Shown here one piece after another: positions 1-7,376 of a stretch of DNA of 64,000 bases (positions within the stretch are counted from its first letter, which is position 1; each line of letters opens with the position of its first letter). This stretch comes from Chryseobacterium sp. Tr-659. GTDB taxonomy: Bacteria > Bacteroidota > Bacteroidia > Flavobacteriales > Weeksellaceae. The translations under genes and the position numbers were made by a program. The stretch is from contig NZ_VWWP01000012.1 in NCBI RefSeq assembly GCF_011752975.1, positions 39,937-103,936 on the forward strand, written 5' to 3'. The notes under the pieces are model-generated. The model worked only from the letters and a program-made list of their open reading frames with translations, ran no database searches and was not told the origin of the DNA.

Positions 1-222
1 ATTGAAGTCCTTAACCTTGAAGATGTATCTGTAGAAGAGATCAAAGATGGAGATCCATTATTTGGTGGCGGATTAGGACTTGATTCTATTGATGCATTGG
101 AGCTTATCGTTCTTCTTGATAAAGATTATGGAATCAAATTAGCTGATCCTAAAAAAGGAAAGGAAATTTTCCAGTCTATCGATACGATGGCTAAATTCAT
201 TGAAGAAAACAGAACGAAATAA
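1..222 (+). CDS. Acyl carrier protein, 5' end cut by window edge
   Basis: The reading frame is open from base 1 and ends with TAA at 220-222, giving 73 C-terminal residues of an acyl carrier protein. The phosphopantetheine attachment motif GLDSIDALEL is visible, with the modifiable serine at residue 29 of the visible part, followed by the usual acidic helix II and a C-terminal helix. By family knowledge it carries the growing acyl chain as a thioester. Its position just upstream of a ketosynthase and a chain-length-factor-like gene indicates it serves the aryl-polyene (flexirubin) synthase rather than housekeeping fatty acid synthesis. The start codon and about 10 residues are probably missing. 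A second ACP lies at 16177-16431. Confidence 0.9.
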   Translation: MEVLNLEDVSVEEIKDGDPLFGGGLGLDSIDALELIVLLDKDYGIKLADPKKGKEIFQSIDTMAKFIEENRTK

Positions 223-233
223 ATTACTATAAC

Positions 234-296
234 AATCTGACAGTGTATCAATGCAGCAATTATTGGTAAGTTGTTAGATTGATACACTGTCAGATT
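234..296. repeat. 19-bp perfect inverted repeat between ACP and ketosynthase
   Basis: AATCTGACAGTGTATCAAT (234-252) is the exact reverse complement of 278-296, with a 25-nt loop. It fills most of the spacer between the ACP and the ketosynthase. There is no T-run after it, so it is not a typical terminator. It could be an RNA hairpin that sets relative expression within the operon, or a small palindromic repeat. Related words (TGTATCA, TTGTTAGATT) recur in the spacer at 17677-17764. Confidence 0.85.
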
Positions 297-306
297 ATCG
301 AATACA

Positions 307-1506
307 ATGAGTCAAAAAATTGCCATAACAGGAATGGGCATCATTTCCTCCATAGGACATAATGTGGAGGAAAATTTTATTTCCCTGCAATCCGGACAAC
401 ACGGAATTTCAGATATTCAGATGTTTGAAACCCGCCACGCCGGAACTATTAAAACCGGTGAAATAAAATTATCCAATGAAGAACTTGTACAAAAGCTTCA
501 GCTTAATGAAGACAACAATGTGACAAGAACCTCTTTATTAGGAATGGTTGCTGCAAAAGAAGCTGTAGAAAGTGCCGGAATCTCAGATATCAACGAATAC
601 AAAACCGGGCTTATCTCTTCTACCAGTGTAGGAGGTATGGATATCACCGAAAAGTATTTCTACACCTATGAGGATTTTCCTGAAAAGCAAAAATATATTG
701 ATGCTCATGATGCCGGAAATTCCTCATTGGCTATTGCCGATTACCTGGGGTTAAAAGGTATGGTTTCCACAATCAGCACAGCCTGTTCTTCGGCTGCCAA
801 TGCTATCATGATGGGAGCCAAACTGATTAAGAACGGAGTTCTTGACCGTGTTATTGTTGGAGGAACAGACTCTCTTTCAAAATTTACGCTGAACGGATTC
901 AATACATTAATGATCCTTACAGATTCTTATAATACTCCTTTTGATAATGACCGAAAAGGCCTGAACCTTGGTGAAGCAGCCGCTTTTCTGGTTCTTGAAT
1001 CTGAAGAAGTAGTCAAAAAAGAAAATAAAAAGGTCTTAGCTTACCTATCCGGATATGGAAATGCCAATGATGCCCATCATCAGACTGCATCCTCAGAAAA
1101 CGGACAGGGGGCATTTTTAGCGATGCAGCAAGCTTTGAAGATCTCCGGCTTAGCCAAAGAAAATATAGATTACATCAATGTTCACGGAACGGCAACTCCC
1201 AACAATGACTTGTCTGAAGGTATTGCAATGATCAGAATCTTTGGAGAAAATCAGGTCCCTGAATTCAGCTCTACAAAAGCATTTACAGGACATACATTGG
1301 CAGCAGCAGCAGGAATTGAAGCTGTATTTTCAATTTTAACCATGCAGCACAGTGTCATTTTCCCAAATCTGAATTTTAAAACGAAAATGGAAGAGTTTGA
1401 TTTAACACCGGTTACCGAACTGAAAGAAAAGAACATCAATCATGTACTTTCCAATTCATTCGGGTTTGGAGGAAACTGTTCAACTTTAATTTTTTCAAAA
1501 TCATGA
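307..1506 (+). CDS. Beta-ketoacyl-ACP synthase (KAS II/FabF type), aryl-polyene cluster
   Basis: This 399-residue protein has the full thiolase-fold ketosynthase signature: nucleophile Cys160 in STACSSAANA, His293 in NVHGTATP and His329 in TKAFTGHT. It should catalyse decarboxylative condensation of malonyl-ACP onto an ACP-bound acyl chain. Its stop overlaps the start of the next gene by 4 bp (ATGA), so it is probably translationally coupled to the chain-length-factor-like partner, the usual KS-alpha/KS-beta arrangement of type II polyketide systems. An ACP lies directly upstream and a FabZ-like dehydratase downstream. The inferred role is chain extension of the aryl polyene. Housekeeping FabF is the alternative, but the neighbours argue against it. 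Confidence 0.92.
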   Translation: MSQKIAITGMGIISSIGHNVEENFISLQSGQHGISDIQMFETRHAGTIKTGEIKLSNEELVQKLQLNEDNNVTRTSLLGMVAAKEAVESAGISDINEYKTGLISSTSVGGMDITEKYFYTYEDFPEKQKYIDAHDAGNSSLAIADYLGLKGMVSTISTACSSAANAIMMGAKLIKNGVLDRVIVGGTDSLSKFTLNGFNTLMILTDSYNTPFDNDRKGLNLGEAAAFLVLESEEVVKKENKKVLAYLSGYGNANDAHHQTASSENGQGAFLAMQQALKISGLAKENIDYINVHGTATPNNDLSEGIAMIRIFGENQVPEFSSTKAFTGHTLAAAAGIEAVFSILTMQHSVIFPNLNFKTKMEEFDLTPVTELKEKNINHVLSNSFGFGGNCSTLIFSKS

Positions 1507-2564
1507 GTGCAGTATACATCAACAGTGCATCCTGTATCTCAGTTCAGGACACATTAAACGAGAATATCCTTCAGAATCTTAAACCTGAAAACACTTCGCA
1601 GATCATCAAAGCAATAGAACCGAACTACAAAGAGTTCATCCCTCCGGCTATGATCAGAAGAATGTCTAAAACCGTAAAAATGAGCTCCGTAGCTTCACAT
1701 TATGCATTGAAAGAAGCAAGAATTGAACAACCGGATGCTATTATTGTAGGAACCGGAATGGGCTGCTCACAGGATTCTGAAAAGTTCCTGAAAAATGTGA
1801 TTGATAACCATGAAGAATTTTTAACGCCTACATTTTTTATACAATCCACTCACAATACCGTTGCAGGACAAATTGCTCTTGGATTGCAGTGTCATGCTTA
1901 TAATTTTACTTATGTAAATACCTCTTCTTCACTGGAGTTTTCACTCCTGGATGCTAAACTTCAAATCAATGACGGAGAAGCCGAAAATGTTCTGGCAGGT
2001 TCTACGGATGAACAGACCGACAGAACAATGGAGCTATATCGCTTAAACAATACCATAAAAAAAGATACAGATCTTCCCGTTAATTATTTACAGTCCGATA
2101 CTAATGGAGTGATCTGGGGTGAAGGTGCGAGCTTTTTTGTGATAGGAAAAGATAAAACGGAAAATTCTTACGCAAAGCTTAAGAATATTCATATCAGTAA
2201 CAAGGTAGAACTGAACGAGGTACAGGATTTTATCCAAAATTTCTTAGCTCAAAATAACCTTTCAACGAACGATATTGATGCTGTTATTTTAGGATTCAGC
2301 GGAGATGCGGAGTCTGATGTTTACTATACAAAAGCGATTGATCTGTTCCCAGATTCATCACAGCTGTATTATAAACATTTGAGTGGAGAATTCAATACAG
2401 CTAGTGGTTTTTCCATGTTTATAGCCTGTCATATCCTTAAAGAGCAGCAGATTCCGGAAGTTATGATGATTAACACACAGAAAAAAGACAGTGTGAAGAA
2501 TATACTTCTTTATAATCATCTGGCGGGTAGTGATCACAGTCTGGTATTATTGGAAAAAGCTTAG
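1503..2564 (+). CDS. Chain-length-factor-like ketosynthase homologue without catalytic residues
   Basis: This 353-residue protein aligns by eye with ketosynthases but lacks the catalytic triad. The region that should hold the nucleophilic Cys reads YVNTSSSLEF (Ser near residue 141), the HGT motif is replaced by GFSGDAES, and the second His position reads HLSGEFNTASG. This is the expected state of a KS-beta or chain-length factor, which pairs with an active KS to shape the chain-binding tunnel. It overlaps the active KS by 4 bp, which supports a heterodimer. It is shorter than typical KS proteins (about 400 residues). Role inferred from pairing and motif loss; it could also be a structural subunit with no effect on length. 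Confidence 0.85.
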   Translation: MSAVYINSASCISVQDTLNENILQNLKPENTSQIIKAIEPNYKEFIPPAMIRRMSKTVKMSSVASHYALKEARIEQPDAIIVGTGMGCSQDSEKFLKNVIDNHEEFLTPTFFIQSTHNTVAGQIALGLQCHAYNFTYVNTSSSLEFSLLDAKLQINDGEAENVLAGSTDEQTDRTMELYRLNNTIKKDTDLPVNYLQSDTNGVIWGEGASFFVIGKDKTENSYAKLKNIHISNKVELNEVQDFIQNFLAQNNLSTNDIDAVILGFSGDAESDVYYTKAIDLFPDSSQLYYKHLSGEFNTASGFSMFIACHILKEQQIPEVMMINTQKKDSVKNILLYNHLAGSDHSLVLLEKA

Positions 2565-2698
2565 TCAGCGAAAAAGTAAAAGGGCGGAAAAGCAAATTTG
2601 CCTGGTAGTCTGGCATTCTGAAAGGAATAGTATAGTATACAAAAATATTATGCCCAGAAGATTCTAAACGAACTGTTCAATATAAAAAGTAATCAGCA

Positions 2699-3454
2699 AT
2701 GAAACATTATCTATTCATCCTGTTCTATCTCTTTTGTAACGTTTTTATTTATGCGTTTCATGGGAGCTTCTGGGTTTATCTGTTTTGTTTTTTTGCATTT
2801 TCTGCGGTAGTGGTATGGGGTTCTTTCGATATTGAACTGGACTATTTCGTCAACAGTATTACTCACAAGCGCACCAGAATTAAAGAAGTTGCACTGACCT
2901 TTGATGACGGCCCTACTGAATTCACTCCCAAATTTTTAGATGTACTCAAAGAACATCAGGTGAAAGCAACCTTTTTCTGTATCGGGAAACAGATAGAAAA
3001 ATATCCGGAAACATTCCAGAGGATTATTGCGGAAGGTCATACCATCGGGAATCATACGTTATCTCATTCTAACTCAACGGGTTTTTTATCCGCTTCAAAA
3101 ATGATTCACGAGATTGAAAAATGTGATGAGATTATTCAAAATACCGGAAATATAAAGACCTCTCTTTACAGACCTCCTTTTGGGGTTACCAATCCGAATA
3201 TTGCGAAAGCTATCAAAAAAACAAATAAAAAAAGTATAGGCTGGAATGTCCGCTCTTTAGATACAATCATTGATGATGAAAAAAAGATCTACGGAAGAGT
3301 GACAAAAGGCCTTAAAAAAGGGAGTATCATCCTCCTTCATGATACATCAGAAAAGACTTATCGGGTACTGATAGATTTATTAGTATTTTTGAAGGAGAAA
3401 AAATATTCAACTTTTACAGTTGATTCTGTTATAAATTCAAATAAAAATGATTAA
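2699..3454 (+). CDS. Polysaccharide deacetylase family protein (NodB domain), membrane-anchored
   Basis: Two hydrophobic segments in the first 45 residues are followed by a NodB-homology domain. Visible motifs are TFDDGPT with catalytic/metal Asp69-Asp70, HTLSH with metal ligands His119 and His123, YRPPFG, and the late LLHD motif. The family removes acetyl groups from N-acetylated sugars using a divalent metal. The substrate here is not evident. Related deacetylase-like genes occur in other flavobacterial pigment clusters, where a role in processing or export is only presumed. It overlaps lolA by 8 bp, so the two are probably in one transcript. The 134-bp spacer before it may hold a secondary promoter, but none is clear. 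Confidence 0.88.
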   Translation: MKHYLFILFYLFCNVFIYAFHGSFWVYLFCFFAFSAVVVWGSFDIELDYFVNSITHKRTRIKEVALTFDDGPTEFTPKFLDVLKEHQVKATFFCIGKQIEKYPETFQRIIAEGHTIGNHTLSHSNSTGFLSASKMIHEIEKCDEIIQNTGNIKTSLYRPPFGVTNPNIAKAIKKTNKKSIGWNVRSLDTIIDDEKKIYGRVTKGLKKGSIILLHDTSEKTYRVLIDLLVFLKEKKYSTFTVDSVINSNKND

Positions 3455-4073
3455 AAATATAGTTTTAGGAACATTTTTACTGGTTTCTGGTTTCTTTTTT
3501 GCCCAGAATACAGCAATGTCAGGTACAGAAGCAAAAGCATTTGTATCAAAGGTTTCTTCTGATACCAAAGAGATCAAGACATTGCAGAGTGATTTTACCC
3601 AAACCAAGAAAATGGACTTTTTGGATAAAAGCATTGTAACTTACGGAAAAATGTCTTTGCAGACCCCCAATATGCTAAGCTGGAAATATACCAAACCTTA
3701 CCAGTACAGTATTGTTTTTAAAAGTAATAAAATTTACATCAACGATCAAGGGAAGAAATCTTCGGTAGATGCTAAAAGCAAAACGTTCGAAAAAATCAAT
3801 AAACTGATCGTAGGAAGTTCAAATGGTACAATGTTCAATGATCCTGAATTCACTGTAACCTATTTCAAAAACGGAAATTACAACGTGGCCAGATTTGTCC
3901 CAAAGACTGCCCAGCTGTTGAAATACATCAAGCAGATCGAACTTTCCTTTCCAAAGAACCAGTCTACGGTTTCTCAGGTTAATATGACGGAAGCTTCCGG
4001 AGATACTACCAATATTGTTTTCAAAAATACCAAGATCAATGCTTCGATTCCTGCGTCAGAGTTTAGTTTATAG
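3447..4073 (+). CDS. lolA: Outer-membrane lipoprotein carrier protein LolA family
   Basis: This 208-residue protein has a cleavable signal peptide (hydrophobic residues 5-19, then AQN). The mature part shows the LolA pattern: an N-terminal helix containing LQSDFTQTKKM, then a beta-rich body with SWKYTKPYQYSIVF and a C-terminal strand region. LolA proteins carry lipoproteins or hydrophobic molecules across the periplasm. Within a pigment cluster it probably serves the pigment pathway, for example by moving an aryl-polyene lipid or a dedicated lipoprotein to the outer membrane. The next gene overlaps its 3' end and encodes a lipoprotein with LolB-like layout. Confidence 0.88.
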   Translation: MIKNIVLGTFLLVSGFFFAQNTAMSGTEAKAFVSKVSSDTKEIKTLQSDFTQTKKMDFLDKSIVTYGKMSLQTPNMLSWKYTKPYQYSIVFKSNKIYINDQGKKSSVDAKSKTFEKINKLIVGSSNGTMFNDPEFTVTYFKNGNYNVARFVPKTAQLLKYIKQIELSFPKNQSTVSQVNMTEASGDTTNIVFKNTKINASIPASEFSL

Positions 4074-4674
4074 TCTGGTTATATTACTGACAGCTTCTTG
4101 CAAAACCTATAAGCTGGCTGATGTAAAGCCGATTTCAACCGCTGAAAAAACGGTTGAAAATCTATATTTTTCTTCTCATGATGATTATGTGTATAAATGC
4201 CAGATGGATATTTATAAGAACCATGTAAGCGGTATTCTGATCATCAAAAAACTGAATGAAACGACACACCGCGTTGCTTTAACTTCTGATTTCGGAAACA
4301 AACTGATCGATTTTGAAGTTTCAGACCATGATTTTAAGTTGAATTATGTTCTTCCTGATCTGGATAAAAAGATCGTTATTAATTTTTTGAAGAATGATTT
4401 TCAACAGCTTTTGAAAAGACAATATCCGGTGAGTGAAAGCTTTGAAAACGAAAATGCCAGAATCTATCTTTCGAAAATTGAAAATAAAAGCTATTATTTG
4501 TTCTTCAACAAAGAAACCGGATTACTGAAACAGATTATTTATACAAAAAACAATAAGGAAAAAATCGATTTTACTTTTGATGCAAAAAAGCATATCTTCG
4601 CGGATAGTTTAAATCTACAGCACAAAGATTTTAAAATCAACATAAAACTATTTCAAATAACCGAAACGGAATAA
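4039..4674 (+). CDS. Lipoprotein, possible LolB-like acceptor
   Basis: The start at 4039 is preferred over 4015 because it gives a compact signal peptide ending in the lipobox LTASC (lipid-modified Cys21). The mature 190 residues are predicted beta-rich (HVSGILIIKKLNETTHRV, then FGNKLIDFEV), which resembles the LolB incomplete barrel by eye. No family could be named with confidence. It overlaps lolA by 35 bp, so the two are co-translated, and a LolA-LolB-like pair dedicated to pigment or a cluster lipoprotein is a reasonable inference. It should be anchored in the inner leaflet of the outer membrane. A structure prediction compared with LolB would settle this. Confidence 0.72.
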   Translation: MLRFLRQSLVYSLVILLTASCKTYKLADVKPISTAEKTVENLYFSSHDDYVYKCQMDIYKNHVSGILIIKKLNETTHRVALTSDFGNKLIDFEVSDHDFKLNYVLPDLDKKIVINFLKNDFQQLLKRQYPVSESFENENARIYLSKIENKSYYLFFNKETGLLKQIIYTKNNKEKIDFTFDAKKHIFADSLNLQHKDFKINIKLFQITETE

Positions 4675-4682
4675 TCTCCGAC

Positions 4683-5279
4683 ATGAAAAAAATACATTTC
4701 TTATTTTTTGCACTTTTTACTTCTTTTTCTTTTGCTCAGGTAACTTTCAATCCGGGAATCAGAGTGGGCGCCAATATTTCACATCTATCAGAAGGCCAGA
4801 ATAATTATTGGTATACTGACCAGCAAAGTTATTATCAGTATGGAACAGACCGATATGATATAAAATCAAAAGTTGATTTTTATGTAGGGTTTCAGGCGAA
4901 TATACGATTTGCCAGATTTTACGCCCTTCAACCTGAACTTTATTATACCCGCCAGGGAGCCAGGTTTGAAAAGCAAAATACAAATGCAGAATCTAAAACG
5001 GTAAGTCTTTCATATGTAGGAGCAGCAGTGGTAAATAAATTTTATTTTGATAAATTTAATATTCATTTCGGACCTACCCTGGAGGTACTTACTGATAATA
5101 AAAATATTCCTTCTCCTGCGAGTGTGGATCTGGGAATATTATTAGGTGCCGGATATGATATAACAAAGAATATTGGAGTAGAGGCCCGAATTAAAAAGGG
5201 TTTTGTAAAGATATTTAATGACCACACCAATGTAACATTCCAGGCTGGAGTTTATTATACATTTAATCTTAAAAAATAA
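4683..5279 (+). CDS. Outer-membrane beta-barrel protein (porin-like/PorT-like)
   Basis: This 198-residue protein has a signal peptide (residues 1-18, ending FSFAQ) and a body of alternating hydrophobic and aromatic residues typical of an eight-strand outer-membrane barrel. It contains FNPGIRVGANISHLSEG near the N-terminus and ends in VTFQAGVYYTFNLKK, an amphipathic final strand. Bacteroidota proteins of this layout are usually annotated as outer-membrane beta-barrel or porin family proteins. It lies between the lipoprotein and dehydratase genes with spacers of under 10 bp, so it belongs to the same transcript. A role in retaining or displaying pigment at the outer membrane is possible, but nothing in the sequence proves it. 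Confidence 0.75.
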   Translation: MKKIHFLFFALFTSFSFAQVTFNPGIRVGANISHLSEGQNNYWYTDQQSYYQYGTDRYDIKSKVDFYVGFQANIRFARFYALQPELYYTRQGARFEKQNTNAESKTVSLSYVGAAVVNKFYFDKFNIHFGPTLEVLTDNKNIPSPASVDLGILLGAGYDITKNIGVEARIKKGFVKIFNDHTNVTFQAGVYYTFNLKK

Positions 5280-5283
5280 GATC

Positions 5284-5664
5284 ATGCAAACCATTCTTAC
5301 AGACTTTTATACTTTAACATCATACGAAAAAGCAGAAGACGGAAAATTTACTGCTTATATCAACTTAAATAAAGATCATGATATCTTCAAAGGGCATTTC
5401 CCAGGAAACCCTGTAACTCCGGGAGTTTGTATGATGCAGATTATAAAGGAGCTGACAGAAGAGTTTACAGGTTCAAAATTATTTTTAAAAACAGCCTCCA
5501 ATGTAAAATTCATGGCCATCATTAATCCCTTTGAATCTCCGGATTTAAAGCTTCAACTGGATATTGATGAAAATGGTGAAGATGTTAAAGTAAAAAACAT
5601 CACTTCTTTTGGCGAGACTATTGCATTAAAATTGTCTGTAAGCTATAAAAAATTACTATCATGA
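5284..5664 (+). CDS. 3-hydroxyacyl-ACP dehydratase, FabZ-like hotdog, variant active site
   Basis: This 126-residue single hotdog domain has the motif GHFPGNPVTPGVCMMQ at residues 37-52. His38 corresponds to the catalytic His of FabZ. The acidic partner, Glu 14 residues after the His in E. coli FabZ, is Gln52 here. The family removes water from 3-hydroxyacyl-ACP to give trans-2-enoyl-ACP, the step that leaves each double bond of a polyene. The stop overlaps the next start by 4 bp. The Gln may mark a subgroup with altered mechanism, or a subunit that needs a partner. The fold assignment is firm; activity is not. Confidence 0.88.
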   Translation: MQTILTDFYTLTSYEKAEDGKFTAYINLNKDHDIFKGHFPGNPVTPGVCMMQIIKELTEEFTGSKLFLKTASNVKFMAIINPFESPDLKLQLDIDENGEDVKVKNITSFGETIALKLSVSYKKLLS

Positions 5665-6137
5665 AACTTATTTTATCCTTTTTAGCAGCATTTTTCTTTT
5701 TCTTTCAGTCTGATATTGAATCATTGAGAAACAGCTACGCAAAGGCCAATGAATCTAATGCCAATACAGAAAACTTCATTGAAACTGCAGAAAAACAATC
5801 CGGTTCTGATGCCGTAACACTGGGGTATAAAGCTGCAGCTAAGATCATGGAAGCAAAAATTGCCAAAAGCAACAGAAAATCATTGGTAAAAACCGGAGCC
5901 ACAAGTCTTGAAGGTATTATCAAAAGTAATCCGAATAATGCGGAACTTCGTCTGATCAGATTAAGCGTTCAGGAAAATATTCCAAAAATAGTAGGATACA
6001 GAGGCAGCTTAAAGGATGACAAAGCATTCCTTTTAAACAATTACAGCAAACAGAATGCAGCTTTAAAAAACTACATCAAAAGGTTTGCTATGCAGTCTAA
6101 AACCATTACAGAGGCAGAAAGAGCCACTTTAAAATAA
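5661..6137 (+). CDS. Exported protein of unknown function in pigment cluster
   Basis: This 158-residue protein has a hydrophobic N-terminus (MKLILSFLAAFFFFF), probably a signal peptide or anchor, followed by a helical and charged body that includes NPNNAELRLIRLSVQ, a TPR-like stretch. I recognise no catalytic motif. It overlaps the dehydratase by 4 bp (ATGA) and lies 4 bp before the glycosyltransferase gene, so it is co-transcribed with the pigment genes and probably translationally coupled. A periplasmic or membrane-associated accessory role is inferred from location only. Confidence 0.75.
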   Translation: MKLILSFLAAFFFFFQSDIESLRNSYAKANESNANTENFIETAEKQSGSDAVTLGYKAAAKIMEAKIAKSNRKSLVKTGATSLEGIIKSNPNNAELRLIRLSVQENIPKIVGYRGSLKDDKAFLLNNYSKQNAALKNYIKRFAMQSKTITEAERATLK

Positions 6138-6141
6138 AATA

Positions 6142-7314
6142 ATGTCCCTTGCTGAAGTACAAAATGCAATTTCTGAAAAGAAGATCTGCGTTTTAATACC
6201 TACTTACAATAATGAAAAAACCCTGAAAAGGGTTATTAACGGTGTGCTCAATTACACCGAAAGTATTATTGTGGTTAATGATGGCTCCACCGATTCTACT
6301 CCGCAAATTCTCACTCAATATCCTCAAATTACCATAATCTCTTTACCGGAAAACAAAGGAAAAGGGAACGGATTAAAAATAGGTTTCAGAAAAGCAAAAG
6401 AGCTGGGATTTCAATATGCAATAACCATTGATTCTGACGGGCAGCATTATCCGGATGACATTCCGGTGTTTGTAAACGCTCTTCTTCAGGAAAAAGAAGA
6501 CCTCCTTTTAATTGGAAACAGAAATATGTCTCAGGATGGGATTCCTAAGAAAAGCAGCTTCGGAAACAGGTTTTCCAACTTCTGGTTCTGGTTTGAGACC
6601 GGAATTAAGCTGGAAGACACCCAATCCGGATACAGGCTTTACCCTTTGCATAAAATTCCAAAGAAATACTTTACTCCAAAGTTTGAATTTGAAATAGAAA
6701 TCATTGTAAGAACAGCCTGGAGACATGTTCCAGTAAAGAATGTTCCGATAAAGGTGCTCTATGATCCGGCTGAACGGGTTTCCCATTTCAGACCTTTCAA
6801 AGATTTTACAAGGATCAGTATTCTGAATACTATTCTTGTAACCATAACTTTACTCTATATTATTCCGAGAAACTTCGTGAATAATTTCAAAAAAAAAAGC
6901 TTTAAAAGATTCATCCAGGAAGATGTATTAGAAAGTGACGGAACGAACCGTACAAAAGCATTTTCTATTGCATTGGGAGTATTTATCGGGTTTTCTCCTT
7001 TCTGGGGATTTCAGACGCTTCTGGTGATCAGCTTATCAGTTCTTTTTAAGCTGAATAAAGTACTTGCATTTGTAGCATCCAATGTAAGTCTTCCTCCTTT
7101 TATTCCCTTTATTATTGCTGCTTCTCTGTTTTTGGGAGCTCCATTTGTTCATGGTGACAGTGATATTCTGAATCAGGATCTGAATTTTGATCTGATCAAA
7201 AACAATCTTTTACAGTATATAATTGGAAGCTTTATTCTAAGTACAACATTATCTGCGATTGCAGGAACAGCTACCTTCTTTTTTCTGAACAAACTGAACC
7301 CCGAGAATAATTAA
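6142..7314 (+). CDS. GT2 glycosyltransferase fused to a C-terminal DUF2062 domain
   Basis: Residues 13-240 form a GT-A family 2 domain resembling dolichol-phosphate mannosyltransferases: VLIPTYNN, NDGSTD at 46-51, and the metal-binding DSD at 97-99 within DSDGQHYPDD. A hydrophobic stretch follows (ILVTITLLYIIP). Residues from about 270 onward form a DUF2062 membrane domain (IGFSPFWGFQTL and two further hydrophobic segments). The GT2 part should transfer a sugar from a nucleotide- or lipid-linked donor. The acceptor is unknown, with a pigment intermediate or membrane lipid as candidates. It is the last gene of the plus-strand half and is followed by a bidirectional terminator. Confidence 0.88.
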   Translation: MSLAEVQNAISEKKICVLIPTYNNEKTLKRVINGVLNYTESIIVVNDGSTDSTPQILTQYPQITIISLPENKGKGNGLKIGFRKAKELGFQYAITIDSDGQHYPDDIPVFVNALLQEKEDLLLIGNRNMSQDGIPKKSSFGNRFSNFWFWFETGIKLEDTQSGYRLYPLHKIPKKYFTPKFEFEIEIIVRTAWRHVPVKNVPIKVLYDPAERVSHFRPFKDFTRISILNTILVTITLLYIIPRNFVNNFKKKSFKRFIQEDVLESDGTNRTKAFSIALGVFIGFSPFWGFQTLLVISLSVLFKLNKVLAFVASNVSLPPFIPFIIAASLFLGAPFVHGDSDILNQDLNFDLIKNNLLQYIIGSFILSTTLSAIAGTATFFFLNKLNPENN

Positions 7315-7319
7315 AAATA

Positions 7320-7352
7320 AAAAGCCCGGAATATATCATTCCGGGGCTCTTT
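7320..7352. terminator. Bidirectional terminator between converging genes
   Basis: A GC-rich hairpin (AAAGCCCGGAAT and ATTCCGGGGCT arms around a short AT loop) is flanked by A-runs on the left and T-runs on the right. It lies between the converging glycosyltransferase gene and the M36 protease gene and can serve both strands. Confidence 0.8.
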
Positions 7353-7376
7353 ACAATCAGTTATTATCTATTATTT

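Noticed and set aside
2588..2600. Palindrome GCAAATTTGC before the deacetylase gene
   Set aside because: A 10-bp palindrome in AT-rich sequence without matching promoter boxes; too likely by chance.
4015..4038. Upstream start for the LolB-like lipoprotein
   Set aside because: The added 8 residues precede the basic N-region and spoil the signal peptide; the start at 4039 gives a better lipobox spacing.
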